NCBI RefSeq assembly: GCF_000381905.1 | Contig: NZ_KB907253.1 | Span: 145,659 to 209,658, forward strand | Source: Paenibacillus fonticola DSM 21315 | GTDB lineage: Bacteria > Bacillota > Bacilli > Paenibacillales > Paenibacillaceae | DNA length: 64,000 nucleotides | Direction of reading: 5' to 3' | Part shown: positions 43,546 through 52,855 of the stretch, piece by piece | Layout of the letters: every line of letters starts with the position of its first letter | Numbering within the stretch: position 1 is the stretch's first letter | Translations under genes and position numbers: made by a program | Notes under the pieces: generated by a model | What the model saw: the letters and a program-made list of their open reading frames with translations, nothing else | The model's database searches: none | Told to the model about the DNA's origin: nothing

Positions 43546-45645
43546 ATGATATCTAGCAGACAACAGCGAATGGTCAAGCAGTTGATGGAGAGCGACCAAT
43601 ATATCCCTTTGCAGCAGCTGGCTGACGAATACGGGATATCCCTGCGGACGGTGCGCGGCGATTTGCTGCAGTTGGAGGACTGGCTCCGCGAGCGGGGCGT
43701 GCGCCTGGATCGCGACCGCTCGGCCGGCGTCCGTCTGCGGCTGGAGACCGGACAGTCGGAGCAGCTTGCGGTGCAGATGGGCCAGCGGCCGGATTATATG
43801 GACGCCGAGCAGCGGGTCAGCCTGCTGCAGAAGCAGCTGCTCCAGGAGACGCAGCTACCCGTGAAGGCGGTCATGGAGGAGCTCGGCATCAGCAAAAATA
43901 CGCTGCTGCAGGATTTGACCGAAATCAAGCAGCGGCTCCTGAGCTGGGAGCTGACGCTTGTGCGGGATCGCGGCCAGTTGCATATCGAGGGATCGGAGAA
44001 GCGCAGGCGTAGGGCGTATTTGAGCCTGCTTCGCTCCGAAATTACGGACGATAAGCTGCTGCGGTATATCCTTGATCAGCGCGGCGATTCGTATTCGCCA
44101 ATGACGCCGTGGAAGGATTGGTTCGAGACAGAGGACGCGGCGATGTTGTTCGATACGATTCAGCGGCTTGAGGAGAAGATGGGCGTGCAGTTCACGGATG
44201 CGGGCTACTCTACGCTGATTTTGCATCTGCTGATGGCGATGGAGCGGCTGAAGGGCACGCATGCGATCGAGATGGATCAGGAGTCGCTGTCCGAGCTGCA
44301 GGGCCATGAGGTGTATGAGCTCGTCGCCGCTGAGGTCGTGCCGCAGATTGAGCAGCATTTTGGCGTGAAGCTGCCTGCTTCGGAGATCGGCTACATCACG
44401 CAGCATATTCTCGGCGCGCAGAAGCAGAGCCTGCCAGCCGAGGAGCTGATCATCGCTGATCTCGCCAAACAGATCATCCTGCGCACCGAGCAGGAGCTCG
44501 GCCGTCCGCTGCAAATGATCGACCAGATCGTGCAGGGCCTGGTCATCCATTTGAAGCCAGCCATTTACCGGGCGAAGTTCGGCCTGCAGTCCAAAAACCC
44601 GCTGATGGAGCAGCTTGAGGCGCAGTACGGCTCGCTGCTCGATTTACTGGAGCGGATCGTCAACGAGGTGATGGAGCCGTGGTCGGTCGTATTCGACCGG
44701 GACGAGGTCGGCTACATCATGTTCCATATCGGCAGCGGGCTGATTCCGCCAAAGGCCCCGGTGCGCAAGCGCGTGGCGATCGTATGCGGCTCGGGGCTCG
44801 GCACTTCGGCGATGCTGAAGCGGCGGGTGGCGGCGATTTTTCCGCAGGTCGATATTGTGGGTACTTACTCGTATAAGGAATCAGCGGAGATTACGTTGCA
44901 GACGGCGGATGCGATCCTCAGCACGATGGAGATCAGCCATGCCCTGCAGGTGCCGTGGATCAAAGTGTCGCCGCTGCTGGACCAGCAGGATCAGAAGCAG
45001 ATCACGAGCTTCCTTGGCGTGACGCCTTCGGGCGAGTCGGCTGCGGCTGCGGCGGCGGTGCAGGCGGTGAACGATATTTTTCAGGTGGTGGAGCGGAATG
45101 CGCATATCCACAACCGGAACCGCCTGCTGGAGGAGCTGCTGCATCTGTTCCAGGGCGGGAGCCGCCCGGGTGGTGAGCAGCAGGAGAATGATCACAGCTT
45201 AACCGCGCTGCTGCCGCCGGAATCGATCATGCTCGGAGCTGGGGCGATGCCGTGGGAGGACGCGGTGCGCGAAGGGAATCGGCTGCTTATGGATCGCGGC
45301 GTCTCGGACGCCAGGTATGCGGATAAGCTGATCGAAATCATTCAATCCAACAAGCATCCGTTCATTATCCGCGCGGGCGTGGCTTTTCCCCATGTGTATA
45401 TGCCAGAGTGCGTGAAGCGCACGGGCTTCAGTGTGATGACCTTTCGCGAGGAGCTGGCGTTCGGGTCGTCCGGGCAGCCGGTCTGGCTGATGATCACACT
45501 GGCGGCGGTGGATAAGGAGCGGCATGTCGCCGCGCTGGGAACGCTGCTGGACGCGCTGAATGATGAAGCGTTCATGGCGCAATTGCGGCAGGTGCAGGAT
45601 GCCGGGGCGGTATGGCAAAGACTGCGGGAGAAGGAGGGCTTATGA
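43546..45645 (+). CDS. BglG/MtlR-type PTS-regulated transcriptional activator
   Basis: About 699 residues with the order HTH, HTH, PRD1, PRD2, IIB, IIA. The first HTH is QQLADEYGISLRTVRGDLLQLE, the second is MEELGISKNTLLQDLTEIKQR. PRD histidines are seen in LILHLLMAMERLK, GYITQHILGAQ, GLVIHLKP and GYIMFHIGSGL. The IIB-like domain has Cys in KRVAIVCGSGLGTSAM, and the IIA domain has its phospho-His in IRAGVAFPHVYMP. ATG 43546 (weak GGGTGA) is preferred to ATG 43525, which has no site. It precedes and overlaps IIB by 4 bases, so it should control this PTS according to sugar supply and HPr phosphorylation. Confidence 0.9.
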   Translation: MISSRQQRMVKQLMESDQYIPLQQLADEYGISLRTVRGDLLQLEDWLRERGVRLDRDRSAGVRLRLETGQSEQLAVQMGQRPDYMDAEQRVSLLQKQLLQETQLPVKAVMEELGISKNTLLQDLTEIKQRLLSWELTLVRDRGQLHIEGSEKRRRRAYLSLLRSEITDDKLLRYILDQRGDSYSPMTPWKDWFETEDAAMLFDTIQRLEEKMGVQFTDAGYSTLILHLLMAMERLKGTHAIEMDQESLSELQGHEVYELVAAEVVPQIEQHFGVKLPASEIGYITQHILGAQKQSLPAEELIIADLAKQIILRTEQELGRPLQMIDQIVQGLVIHLKPAIYRAKFGLQSKNPLMEQLEAQYGSLLDLLERIVNEVMEPWSVVFDRDEVGYIMFHIGSGLIPPKAPVRKRVAIVCGSGLGTSAMLKRRVAAIFPQVDIVGTYSYKESAEITLQTADAILSTMEISHALQVPWIKVSPLLDQQDQKQITSFLGVTPSGESAAAAAAVQAVNDIFQVVERNAHIHNRNRLLEELLHLFQGGSRPGGEQQENDHSLTALLPPESIMLGAGAMPWEDAVREGNRLLMDRGVSDARYADKLIEIIQSNKHPFIIRAGVAFPHVYMPECVKRTGFSVMTFREELAFGSSGQPVWLMITLAAVDKERHVAALGTLLDALNDEAFMAQLRQVQDAGAVWQRLREKEGL

Positions 45646-45935
45646 AAAAAATCATTGTAGCTTGCAACAGCGGGCTCGGCACCAGCCTGATGATCCGGCT
45701 GAATGTGGAGGCGCTCCTGAAGGAATGGGGGCTGAAGGCCTGGGTCGAGCATACGGACGTTTCGTCGGTCGACACCTTCGATGCCGATCTGATCATCGGC
45801 TCCAATTATGTGATGGAATCGCTGCAGCTCGCCAAGGACGTCGAGGTGATCGGGCTGGACGATATTACGGACCGCCAGTATTTGAAATCGAGGCTGCTGG
45901 ACAGCGAGACGTTCAAGCAGTGGCTGGCCGTGTAG
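45642..45935 (+). CDS. PTS IIB subunit, ascorbate-type
   Basis: A 97-residue cytoplasmic phosphocarrier. The start overlaps the regulator stop (ATGA), with AAGGAGGG upstream. The phosphocysteine loop is IIVACNSGLGTSLM. The IIB proteins of the UlaB/SgaB type have this size and loop. It takes phosphate from IIA and passes it to the sugar held by IIC. No separate IIA gene is present in the window; the regulator's fused IIA domain is the only one seen. Confidence 0.88.
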   Translation: MKKIIVACNSGLGTSLMIRLNVEALLKEWGLKAWVEHTDVSSVDTFDADLIIGSNYVMESLQLAKDVEVIGLDDITDRQYLKSRLLDSETFKQWLAV

Positions 45936-45952
45936 GCATTATTCTATAGGTC

Positions 45953-45982
45953 AGTACTTCGTGATCAAAAGATGTTTTTTTT
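45953..45982. repeat. Partial copy of a dispersed repeat module
   Basis: TACTTCGTGATCAAAAGAT is the inverse of the left part of the 287-base element at 23,508 (ATCTTTGATCACGAAGTA, one base different). It lies in the IIB-IIC gap. Confidence 0.5.
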
Positions 45983-46033
45983 GACTTCCTATATAGATAA
46001 AGACAAATATTATGACAAAAGCGGGGGTTGCCC

Positions 46034-47299
46034 ATGAACGCAACGCAAATGATCAGCAAAGGGCTGCTCGGGGAACCTGCCCTTCTGCTCGGGTTGATCG
46101 CGTTTGTCGGATTGCTGCTGCAGAAGCAGCCGTTCCAAAGGCTAATCCACGGCACGATTAAGACGATGCTCGGGTACACGTTATTGCAAATCGGGGCGAA
46201 CGCCGCCGGGTCTTCCCTTTCCAATTTATCGGCGGTCATCCAGAAGGGCTTCCAAATTATCGGGATCATTCCCCATAATGAGACGATTACCGCGCTGGCG
46301 CAAATCAATTATGGCGAGGAAATTGCGCTCATTATGCTGGTTGGGATGATCGTGCATCTGATGATTGCCCGTTTTACGCGGATCAAATATATTTTTCTGA
46401 CCGGGCACCATATGCTGTTCATGGCCTCGCTGCTGGCGGGGGTGCTGGTGTCGATGTCGATGCCACTGTGGCAGGTGATGGTCGCCGGGGGGATCGTGCT
46501 GGCCTTCAGCATGTCGTTTGCTCCGCTGATCACGCAGCCGTATGTTCGGCGGGTCACGGGGAACGATGATTTTGCGATGGGGCATTTCAACAGCGTCGGC
46601 TATGTGCTGAGCGGGTTTATCGCTTCCTGGTTCAAAAAAGGGCCGGAGCCGCCGGAGTCGAAGGGGCTGCAGAAGCTGCGCTCTTTTTTCCAGGATCATA
46701 TGGTCGTCATTACGGTGTTTACGTTCGTGCTGTTCCTCTTCTCGGGATTATTCATCTCGCCTGGCGGGATTGAGGAAATGTTCTCGGGACGGCATATTCT
46801 GGTCGTGTCGTTGATTCAGGCGACTTGGTTCGCGGGGGGCTGCTACGTTATTCTGGCGGGGGTTCGCATGCTGCTGTCCGAAATCGTACCCGCCTTCAAA
46901 GGGATTGCCGACCGGGTCGTGCCGGGCGCGATTCCTGCGCTGGATTGTCCGGTGCTGTTCAAGTTCTCGCCGTTTGCAGCGATGATCGGATTCCTGCTCA
47001 GCTTCACCGGAGGGCTGGCGGCGATGGTCGCGCTGCTGCAGGTACAGTATACCGTCATTATTCCCGGGGTGATCCCGCATTTCTTCTCCGGCGGGGCAGC
47101 GGGCGTTATCGCCTATAAAATTGGCGGGCGCAAGGGGCTGATCGTATCGTCGTTAATCCATGGGTTTGCGATTACGATGCTGCCGACTGTTCTGATTCCA
47201 TTGCTGTCGAACCTTGGCTATTTGCGCGCGACTTTTGCCGACAGCGACTTTTCGGTGATCGGGGTGCTCGTGCATGAGTTGTTCAGCTGGTTTAAGTGA
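46034..47299 (+). CDS. PTS IIC subunit, UlaA/SgaT-type
   Basis: A 421-residue integral membrane permease with about ten helices. The start is ATG 46034 after GGGGG (TTG 46028 is possible). Typical stretches are PALLLGLIAFVGLLLQKQ, GTIKTMLGYTLLQIGANAAG, FLTGHHMLFMASLLAGVL, HFNSVGYVLSGFIASWFKKGP and GGAAGVIAYKIGGRKGLIVSSL. The family transports L-ascorbate in enterobacteria, but many members have other or unknown substrates. No ascorbate 6-phosphate lactonase, decarboxylase or epimerase genes are seen nearby, so ascorbate should not be assumed. Confidence 0.88.
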   Translation: MNATQMISKGLLGEPALLLGLIAFVGLLLQKQPFQRLIHGTIKTMLGYTLLQIGANAAGSSLSNLSAVIQKGFQIIGIIPHNETITALAQINYGEEIALIMLVGMIVHLMIARFTRIKYIFLTGHHMLFMASLLAGVLVSMSMPLWQVMVAGGIVLAFSMSFAPLITQPYVRRVTGNDDFAMGHFNSVGYVLSGFIASWFKKGPEPPESKGLQKLRSFFQDHMVVITVFTFVLFLFSGLFISPGGIEEMFSGRHILVVSLIQATWFAGGCYVILAGVRMLLSEIVPAFKGIADRVVPGAIPALDCPVLFKFSPFAAMIGFLLSFTGGLAAMVALLQVQYTVIIPGVIPHFFSGGAAGVIAYKIGGRKGLIVSSLIHGFAITMLPTVLIPLLSNLGYLRATFADSDFSVIGVLVHELFSWFK

Positions 47300-47324
47300 C
47301 GACAGATCAAGGGCGGTCATCAGG

Positions 47325-47369
47325 AAGCCTGATTCCATTTCTTAAATGAAGTGGGGTCAGGCTTTTTTG
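47325..47369 (+). terminator. Intrinsic terminator after the PTS operon
   Basis: AAGCCTGATTCCA pairs with TGGGGTCAGGCTT, then TTTTT. Confidence 0.85.
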
Positions 47370-47417
47370 GTGTCTATTTTTTTGCCGGAAGAAGTGGCAG
47401 AGACTTGGACTCACAGT

Positions 47418-47435
47418 ATTGTAAGCGCAACCAAT
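47418..47435 (+). promoter_or_regulatory. cre site (CcpA-binding) before the AfuA-like operon
   Basis: ATTGTAAGCGCAACCAAT fits the Bacillus cre pattern WTGNAANCGNWNNCA at every fixed base. It abuts a TATAAT at 47435-47440, which could be the -10. A cre overlapping the promoter core means repression when preferred sugars are present. Confidence 0.75.
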
Positions 47436-47471
47436 ATAATGGAGCCATAAACGACAAAGGGGGATTCACAA

Positions 47472-48545
47472 ATGGGTATGAAAAAATGGATGAGCTCGAT
47501 CACCGCGCTGACGATGGCCGCTATGCTCTTCACGGGCTGCGGATCTACGGGCGGCAACAGCGCCGCACCTGCGAATGGCGGAGGCAAGGATGCCGAACCA
47601 GCGAAGCCGCAAGGCAAGCTGACGGTATACATCGGATTCCAGGAAGACCATGCGGTAGCCGCGATCAAGAAATTTACCGAGGACACGGGAATTCAGGCGA
47701 GCATGATCCGCATGTCAGCAGGGGAAATTCTGGCGAAGGTCCGGGCCGAGCAAGGCAACCCGCAAGCCGACGTGTGGTACGGCGGACCAGCAGACACATT
47801 CGTGCAAGCTACGACGGAAGGGCTGCTGCAGCCGTATAAATCGCCAATCGCTGAGAAGATCGATGCGAAATATAAAGATCCGGACGGCAACTGGACGGGC
47901 GTATATGTAGGGGCGGTTGGCTTTGCATCCAATAAGGAGTTTTTGGCGAAAAAAGGCGTAGAAGCTCCGAAGACTTGGGAAGACCTGCTCAACCCGGCGT
48001 TTAAAGGCGAGGTCGTCATGGCAGACCCTGCTTCCTCCGGCACGGCTTACACCGCGATGTACACCGTACTGAAAGTGATGGGCAGCGAAGAGAAAGGCTT
48101 TGAGTACCTCAGCAAGCTGCACCCTCAAGTACAACAATATACGACAAGCGGCGCAGCACCAGGCCGGATGGTCGGTATGGGGGAAGCTGGCGTAGGCATC
48201 CTGTTCGCGCATGACATTATCAAGTATCAAGAAGAAGGCTTCGACAGCCTGGTAATGACGATTCCTGAAGACGGAACAGGTTATGAGACAGGATCGATCG
48301 GCATTATCAAAAATACGAAAAACGAAGAGCTGGCTCAAAAATTCATAGACTGGGCATTGTCACCAGCAGGTCAAGAGCTGGGTAAAACGGTAGGCAGCTT
48401 CCAAAACCTGACGAACCCGGATGCGGTAGGTCCAGAGCAAGCCGTCAATCTGTCCGAAATCAACACGATCGATTATGACGTCGTTGAAGCCGGTAAAGAG
48501 CGTCAACGCTTGATCGACAAATGGAGTGTTGAGGTTAAGAAATAA
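47472..48545 (+). CDS. ABC transporter binding lipoprotein, AfuA/FbpA-like (first copy)
   Basis: A 357-residue lipoprotein: signal MGMKKWMSSITALTMAAMLF with lipobox FTGC and Cys23. AAAGGGGGATT precedes ATG 47472. The mature part (LTVYIGFQEDHAVAAIKKF, DVWYGGPADTFVQATTEGLL, DPASSGTAYTAMYTVLKV) has the fold of the Fe3+ and AfuA-type proteins. Iron carriers use Tyr pairs; members such as AfuA of Actinobacillus, re-studied, bind sugar phosphates. A cre site at the promoter and a PTS next door favour a sugar-type substrate, possibly a hexose phosphate. Paralogue of the last gene in this operon. Confidence 0.85.
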   Translation: MGMKKWMSSITALTMAAMLFTGCGSTGGNSAAPANGGGKDAEPAKPQGKLTVYIGFQEDHAVAAIKKFTEDTGIQASMIRMSAGEILAKVRAEQGNPQADVWYGGPADTFVQATTEGLLQPYKSPIAEKIDAKYKDPDGNWTGVYVGAVGFASNKEFLAKKGVEAPKTWEDLLNPAFKGEVVMADPASSGTAYTAMYTVLKVMGSEEKGFEYLSKLHPQVQQYTTSGAAPGRMVGMGEAGVGILFAHDIIKYQEEGFDSLVMTIPEDGTGYETGSIGIIKNTKNEELAQKFIDWALSPAGQELGKTVGSFQNLTNPDAVGPEQAVNLSEINTIDYDVVEAGKERQRLIDKWSVEVKK

Positions 48546-48580
48546 CTATCAGTTTGATATTCAGAGAGGAGAGAGCTTGA

Positions 48581-50236
48581 ATGAGCGCCATGTTCAAGAG
48601 ATTCAAGCGCGAGCCGCTCCTGCCGATTCTCATCGTGTTGGTCATGCTCTGCTTACTCGTATTTATCGTCTATCCCTTATTCCAAATTGCAAAATCCAGC
48701 TTCGTCGGGTCTACCGGCGAAGTTGGCTTACAAGGGTATCAGCGAGTACTGTCCGGGGGCGGGTTGTTCCACGCCCTGGTCAACTCCCTGGTGTTGGCCG
48801 TCCTGACGGCGACGTTGTCCACGGCGATTGCGTATGTTTTTGCCTATACGTTTGCTTATGTAAAGGTACCGTTCAAAAAGCTCTTTAACGGCATTGCCAT
48901 TCTGCCGGTCATTTCACCACCGTTTGTCATTGCACTATCCGCCATGCTGCTTCTCGGGAAGCAGGGGCTGATCACCAAGAATTTGCTGGGACTCGAAAAT
49001 GCGAATATTTACGGGCTGCACGGCCTGGTGCTTGTTCAGACGCTATCTTTTTTCCCGATTGCCTTCCTGACGTTGTCCGGGCTGCTGCGCTCCATTAGCC
49101 CTTCTCTGGAAGAGGCCAGCCAGAACATGGGGGCCAGCCGGCTGAAGACGTTCCTTAGCGTCACGCTGCCGCTGTCCGTGCCGGGAATCGCCAATGCGTT
49201 CCTGCTCGTGTTCGTTCAATCGCTGGCTGACTTCGGGAACCCGATGACGATCGGGGGGAACTATTCCACCGTTGCGAGAGAGATCTACTTGCAGGCAGTC
49301 GGAAGCTATAACTTGCAGGCCGGTGCCGCTTTGGCCATGGTACTGCTGACGGTCACGATTATCGTCTATATTTTACAAAACTTCTGGGTTGGCAAGAAAA
49401 GCTATGTCACTGTAACGGGCAAGCCTACCGGACAGCGGAGAATGATTGAGTCCGGGGCTCTTAAACATGGACTATTCACATTTTGTATGATCATGTCGAT
49501 AGCTGTTATCGCGTTCTATGCCCTCGTACCGATCGGTTCGTTCATCAAGCTGTGGGGCATTAACAACAGCCTGACACTGGATCACTACAAATATGTATTC
49601 TCTATAGGACAGAAGGCGGTTAAGGATACGCTGATGCTGGCCATTGTCGCGACGCCGATCGCGGGATTGCTGGGCATGATCATCGCTTTCTTGATCGTTC
49701 GCAAACGTTTCTTTGGTAAAAAAGCTTTGGAAGTCATCAGCATGCTGTCGATTGCGGTGCCGGGTACGGTCATCGGGATCGGGTACATCCTTGCTTTCAA
49801 CAAAGCGCCATTAGCGCTAACCGGCACAGGGATCATCATCGTCGCTGCATTCGTTGTACGCTCCATGCCGGTAGGCATTCGCTCCGGGGTGGCGGCTCTG
49901 CAGCAGATCGATCCGAGCATCGAGGAGGCGGCGACGAATCTGGGGGCGAGCGGCTCCAAAGTGTTCACGAGCGTTGTGCTGCCGCTGATCAAATCCGCCT
50001 TCTTCAGCGGTCTTGTAAACAGCTTCGTCAAGAGCATGACCGCGATGAGCGCCGTTATTTTCCTTATCTCGGCTAAGTACAACCTCATTACCGCGTCGAT
50101 TCTGGCGCAGGTTGAGGCGGGCCGGATCGGCGTCGCCAGCGCCTATTGTACGATCCTGATCCTGATCATGGTCGTGGCACTCATTTTGTTAAACTTGCTT
50201 GTGAAATGGATGGGCGGCAAAGAGCGGTCTGCTTGA
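48581..50236 (+). CDS. ABC permease, two-domain FbpB/AfuB-like
   Basis: A 551-residue membrane protein of about 12 helices with two permease domains. EAA-type loops appear in EEASQNMGASRLKTFLSVTLPLS and EEAATNLGASGSKVFTSVVLPLI. Such fused permeases go with FbpA/AfuA binding proteins. It follows the first binding protein by 35 bases, with an AGAGGAGAG site before ATG 48581. Confidence 0.9.
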   Translation: MSAMFKRFKREPLLPILIVLVMLCLLVFIVYPLFQIAKSSFVGSTGEVGLQGYQRVLSGGGLFHALVNSLVLAVLTATLSTAIAYVFAYTFAYVKVPFKKLFNGIAILPVISPPFVIALSAMLLLGKQGLITKNLLGLENANIYGLHGLVLVQTLSFFPIAFLTLSGLLRSISPSLEEASQNMGASRLKTFLSVTLPLSVPGIANAFLLVFVQSLADFGNPMTIGGNYSTVAREIYLQAVGSYNLQAGAALAMVLLTVTIIVYILQNFWVGKKSYVTVTGKPTGQRRMIESGALKHGLFTFCMIMSIAVIAFYALVPIGSFIKLWGINNSLTLDHYKYVFSIGQKAVKDTLMLAIVATPIAGLLGMIIAFLIVRKRFFGKKALEVISMLSIAVPGTVIGIGYILAFNKAPLALTGTGIIIVAAFVVRSMPVGIRSGVAALQQIDPSIEEAATNLGASGSKVFTSVVLPLIKSAFFSGLVNSFVKSMTAMSAVIFLISAKYNLITASILAQVEAGRIGVASAYCTILILIMVVALILLNLLVKWMGGKERSA

Positions 50237-50342
50237 TGAGTGGAGGGTTAGGGGTAGGGTTGATCACTCGGCCCCTTACTCCTTACTTCGCGGCTACGCT
50301 CGCCATTGCCGGTTGGGTTCATCCTTAAGGAGGTATGTTAAT

Positions 50343-51404
50343 ATGGCTAAATCAGTCACACTTAAAAATATATCCAAAGCCTTCACGAACGATAAAGGCG
50401 AGAAATCCTACGCCGTGACCGGGGTCAACCTGGAGATCGGGCAGGGAGAGTTCGTAACTCTCCTCGGCCCGTCTGGCTGTGGCAAAACGACCACGCTGCG
50501 CATGATCGCCGGATTCGAGGACATCACCGAGGGGCACATCTACTTCGGGGAGGAAGCGGTCGATCAGATTCCACCGAACAAGAGGGACTGCACGATGGTG
50601 TTCCAATCCTATGCCTTGTTCCCGCATCTGAACGTATTCGACAACATTGCATACGGCCTCAAGATCAAAAAAATGACCAAGCCGGAAATTAGCTCGAAAG
50701 TTGAATCCGTCTTGGATATAATGAATCTACAGGATTATCGGGATCGGATGCCGAACCAGCTGTCGGGCGGTCAGCAGCAGCGGGTAGCGCTGGCCCGGGC
50801 GCTCGTCATGGAGCCAGGCGTGCTGCTGTTCGACGAGCCACTGTCCAACCTCGACGCAAAGCTGCGGCTTGTGATGCGGGATGAAATCCGCCGCATTCAG
50901 CAGCAGATCGGTATCACCGCTGTGTATGTAACGCATGACCAGAGCGAAGCAATGAGCATGAGCGATAAGGTCATCGTCATGAATAAAGGAATGATCGAGC
51001 AGGTCGGTACACCGATGGAAATTTACCAGCGTCCGAAGACGAGGTTCGTCGCAGACTTTATCGGTACGGCTAATTTAATGGAGGGCACGGTCAAAGGCAC
51101 GGAAGATGGCAGACTGCTCGTGGAGACCTCTTCGGGGGTACTGCGGATTCGCCGCGATGGATACAAAACGGGTGACAAGGTGACTGTGGTGATTCGCCCT
51201 GAAGCCGTCTCTTTGGCTAAAGGCTCGCAGCACCAGGGCGTCGTGAAGAAAAGCGTGTTCATGGGGCAAACGCAGGAATACGAAGTATTGTTTGACGGTC
51301 AGCTGTTCCAGATTACCGAGCATAACCCGATCCAGGAGAAGGTCTACTCGGTCGGCACCTCTGTATCGCTGCAGTTTGCGGAGGACGCCCTTCATGTAAT
51401 TTAA
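50343..51404 (+). CDS. ABC importer ATP-binding protein (FbpC/AfuC-like)
   Basis: A 353-residue ATPase from ATG 50343 after AAGGAGG. Walker A is LLGPSGCGKTTTL, the signature LSGGQQQRVALARAL, Walker B LLFDEPLSNLDAKL and the H-loop VYVTHDQSEAMSMSD. A C-terminal TOBE-like domain (about residues 240-353, VVIRPEAVSLAKG) is present. Membership of the CUT1/Fbp/Pot ATPase group is clear. It energises the neighbouring permease. Confidence 0.93.
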   Translation: MAKSVTLKNISKAFTNDKGEKSYAVTGVNLEIGQGEFVTLLGPSGCGKTTTLRMIAGFEDITEGHIYFGEEAVDQIPPNKRDCTMVFQSYALFPHLNVFDNIAYGLKIKKMTKPEISSKVESVLDIMNLQDYRDRMPNQLSGGQQQRVALARALVMEPGVLLFDEPLSNLDAKLRLVMRDEIRRIQQQIGITAVYVTHDQSEAMSMSDKVIVMNKGMIEQVGTPMEIYQRPKTRFVADFIGTANLMEGTVKGTEDGRLLVETSSGVLRIRRDGYKTGDKVTVVIRPEAVSLAKGSQHQGVVKKSVFMGQTQEYEVLFDGQLFQITEHNPIQEKVYSVGTSVSLQFAEDALHVI

Positions 51405-51458
51405 CTTCAGCCTGCATCCAGAATCGTTGACATCATGCCACAGAAAGAAGGGGATTGC

Positions 51459-52487
51459 ATGAAAAAAATAGCCATAGGCGGTTTGCTGCTCTCCCTGCTG
51501 ATGTCATTATTTCTGTCCGCCTGCGGCAAGGAGAGTTCGGGAACGCTGACGGTATATGCCGGACTGTACGAAGACCATGCGATTAAGGCGATCGAGACCT
51601 TTCAGAAACAAACCGGGATCAAGGTGAATTACGTCAGGATGTCGAACGGAGAGATTTTGTCGAGAATTCGGGCAGAGCGCAATTCACCTAAGGCCAGCAT
51701 CTGGTTTGGCGGGCCGGCAGATACGTTCATCCAGGCCAAGACCGAAGGTCTGCTGGAGCCGTATGTTTCTAAAAATGTCGAAGCCATCCCTCAGGAATAT
51801 CGCGATTCGGAAGGGTATTGGACGGGCATTTACGTAGGCTCGATCGCCTTCGTCTCTAATAAGACGTGGCTGCAGGAGGTCGGGCTGCAGGCTCCGCAGT
51901 CGTGGGAGGATCTGCTGAAACCGGAATACCGGGGCATGATCTCCATGGCGGATCCCCGTTCCTCGGGGACAGCCTACACCACATTGGCTACGCTGGTGCA
52001 GCTGTTCGGTGAAGACAAGGCTTTTGACTACTTGCGCCAGCTGCATCAGCAGAATGTCATCTACACCACCTCCGGCAGCGTTCCCGGACGTACCGTAGGT
52101 ATGGGAGAAGTCGGGACCGCCGTCATGTTCTCCCATGATGCGCTGAAGTTCTACAAAGAAGGCTTCCAAAACCTCATCATCGGCTTCCCGACCGAAGGCA
52201 CGGGTTACGAGATCGGCGCCGTCGGCATCATCAAGGGCGGCCCGCACCAAGAGGAAGCCCGCCAATTCGTCGACTGGGCGCTGACCAAGCAAGCCCAGGA
52301 GCTCGGCAAGCAGGTCGGCAACTACCAGCAGCTCACCAACCGCGACGCCGTCGCGCCCGAGGAAGCGATCCCGCTGGAGAAGCTGAACGTCATCCCCTAC
52401 GACCTCGACTGGGCCGGCCAAAACCGCGAGCGGTTGATCAACAAGTGGACGACCGAGGTGCTGGGAGTGGGGAAGGGGAAGGATTGA
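51459..52487 (+). CDS. ABC transporter binding lipoprotein, AfuA/FbpA-like (second copy)
   Basis: About 342 residues from ATG 51459 after AAGAAGGGG, lipobox LSAC with Cys22. It matches the first copy along its length (LTVYAGLYEDHAIKAIETF, IWFGGPADTFIQAKTEGLLE, DPRSSGTAYTTLATL, and the same VGMGE-V motif), but with many substitutions, so the duplication is not recent. It closes the four-gene operon. The two proteins probably serve one permease with different ligands. Confidence 0.85.
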   Translation: MKKIAIGGLLLSLLMSLFLSACGKESSGTLTVYAGLYEDHAIKAIETFQKQTGIKVNYVRMSNGEILSRIRAERNSPKASIWFGGPADTFIQAKTEGLLEPYVSKNVEAIPQEYRDSEGYWTGIYVGSIAFVSNKTWLQEVGLQAPQSWEDLLKPEYRGMISMADPRSSGTAYTTLATLVQLFGEDKAFDYLRQLHQQNVIYTTSGSVPGRTVGMGEVGTAVMFSHDALKFYKEGFQNLIIGFPTEGTGYEIGAVGIIKGGPHQEEARQFVDWALTKQAQELGKQVGNYQQLTNRDAVAPEEAIPLEKLNVIPYDLDWAGQNRERLINKWTTEVLGVGKGKD

Positions 52488-52536
52488 GGGAGTTTGTTTG
52501 AGAGTAGGGATTGGTAAGGGAATTAACGGCTTAGTA

Positions 52537-52575
52537 AGAGTCTGACTACAATGTTGTAGTTAGGCTCTTTTTGTC
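52537..52575 (+). terminator. Intrinsic terminator at the edge of the AT-rich region
   Basis: AGAGTCTGACTACAA pairs with TTGTAGTTAGGCTCT, then TTTTTG. Downstream base composition falls sharply in GC. Confidence 0.85.
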
Positions 52576-52855
52576 GTTTCCTCTATTTTACAAATGGGCT
52601 ATAATCTTGGGTAATGAGTGTTGTTACTGAAGAGATAGGAAGAGCCTTGCGAATAACACGTAGTTTAAGGGGCGGAAATATGGAGGAGAAATTAAAGGCT
52701 TGCCCAAAACAAATATTATAGAATCGCATTCATTTTAACATGGGGTTTGAAAAAATGAGTAACAATTCAACTAAGAATGAGCAGTGTAGTTTCAAATCTC
52801 ATAATGATTAAAATATTTACATTTATTAGATTTAAAATATGTACAAAGGGATGAT
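52576..52855. other. Non-coding AT-rich stretch
   Basis: No gene is seen. It contains several AT-rich segments that could hold a promoter for the next gene, for instance TTTACA near 52,816, but no convincing pair of hexamers. Confidence 0.4.

Noticed and set aside
43855..44550. 231-residue open frame on the minus strand
   Set aside because: Antisense to the PRD regulator; no start context and no motif.
47472..51404. Iron(III) ABC importer
   Set aside because: Similar fold, but the cre site, PTS neighbour and lack of a Fur-like site make a carbohydrate substrate more likely; left open.
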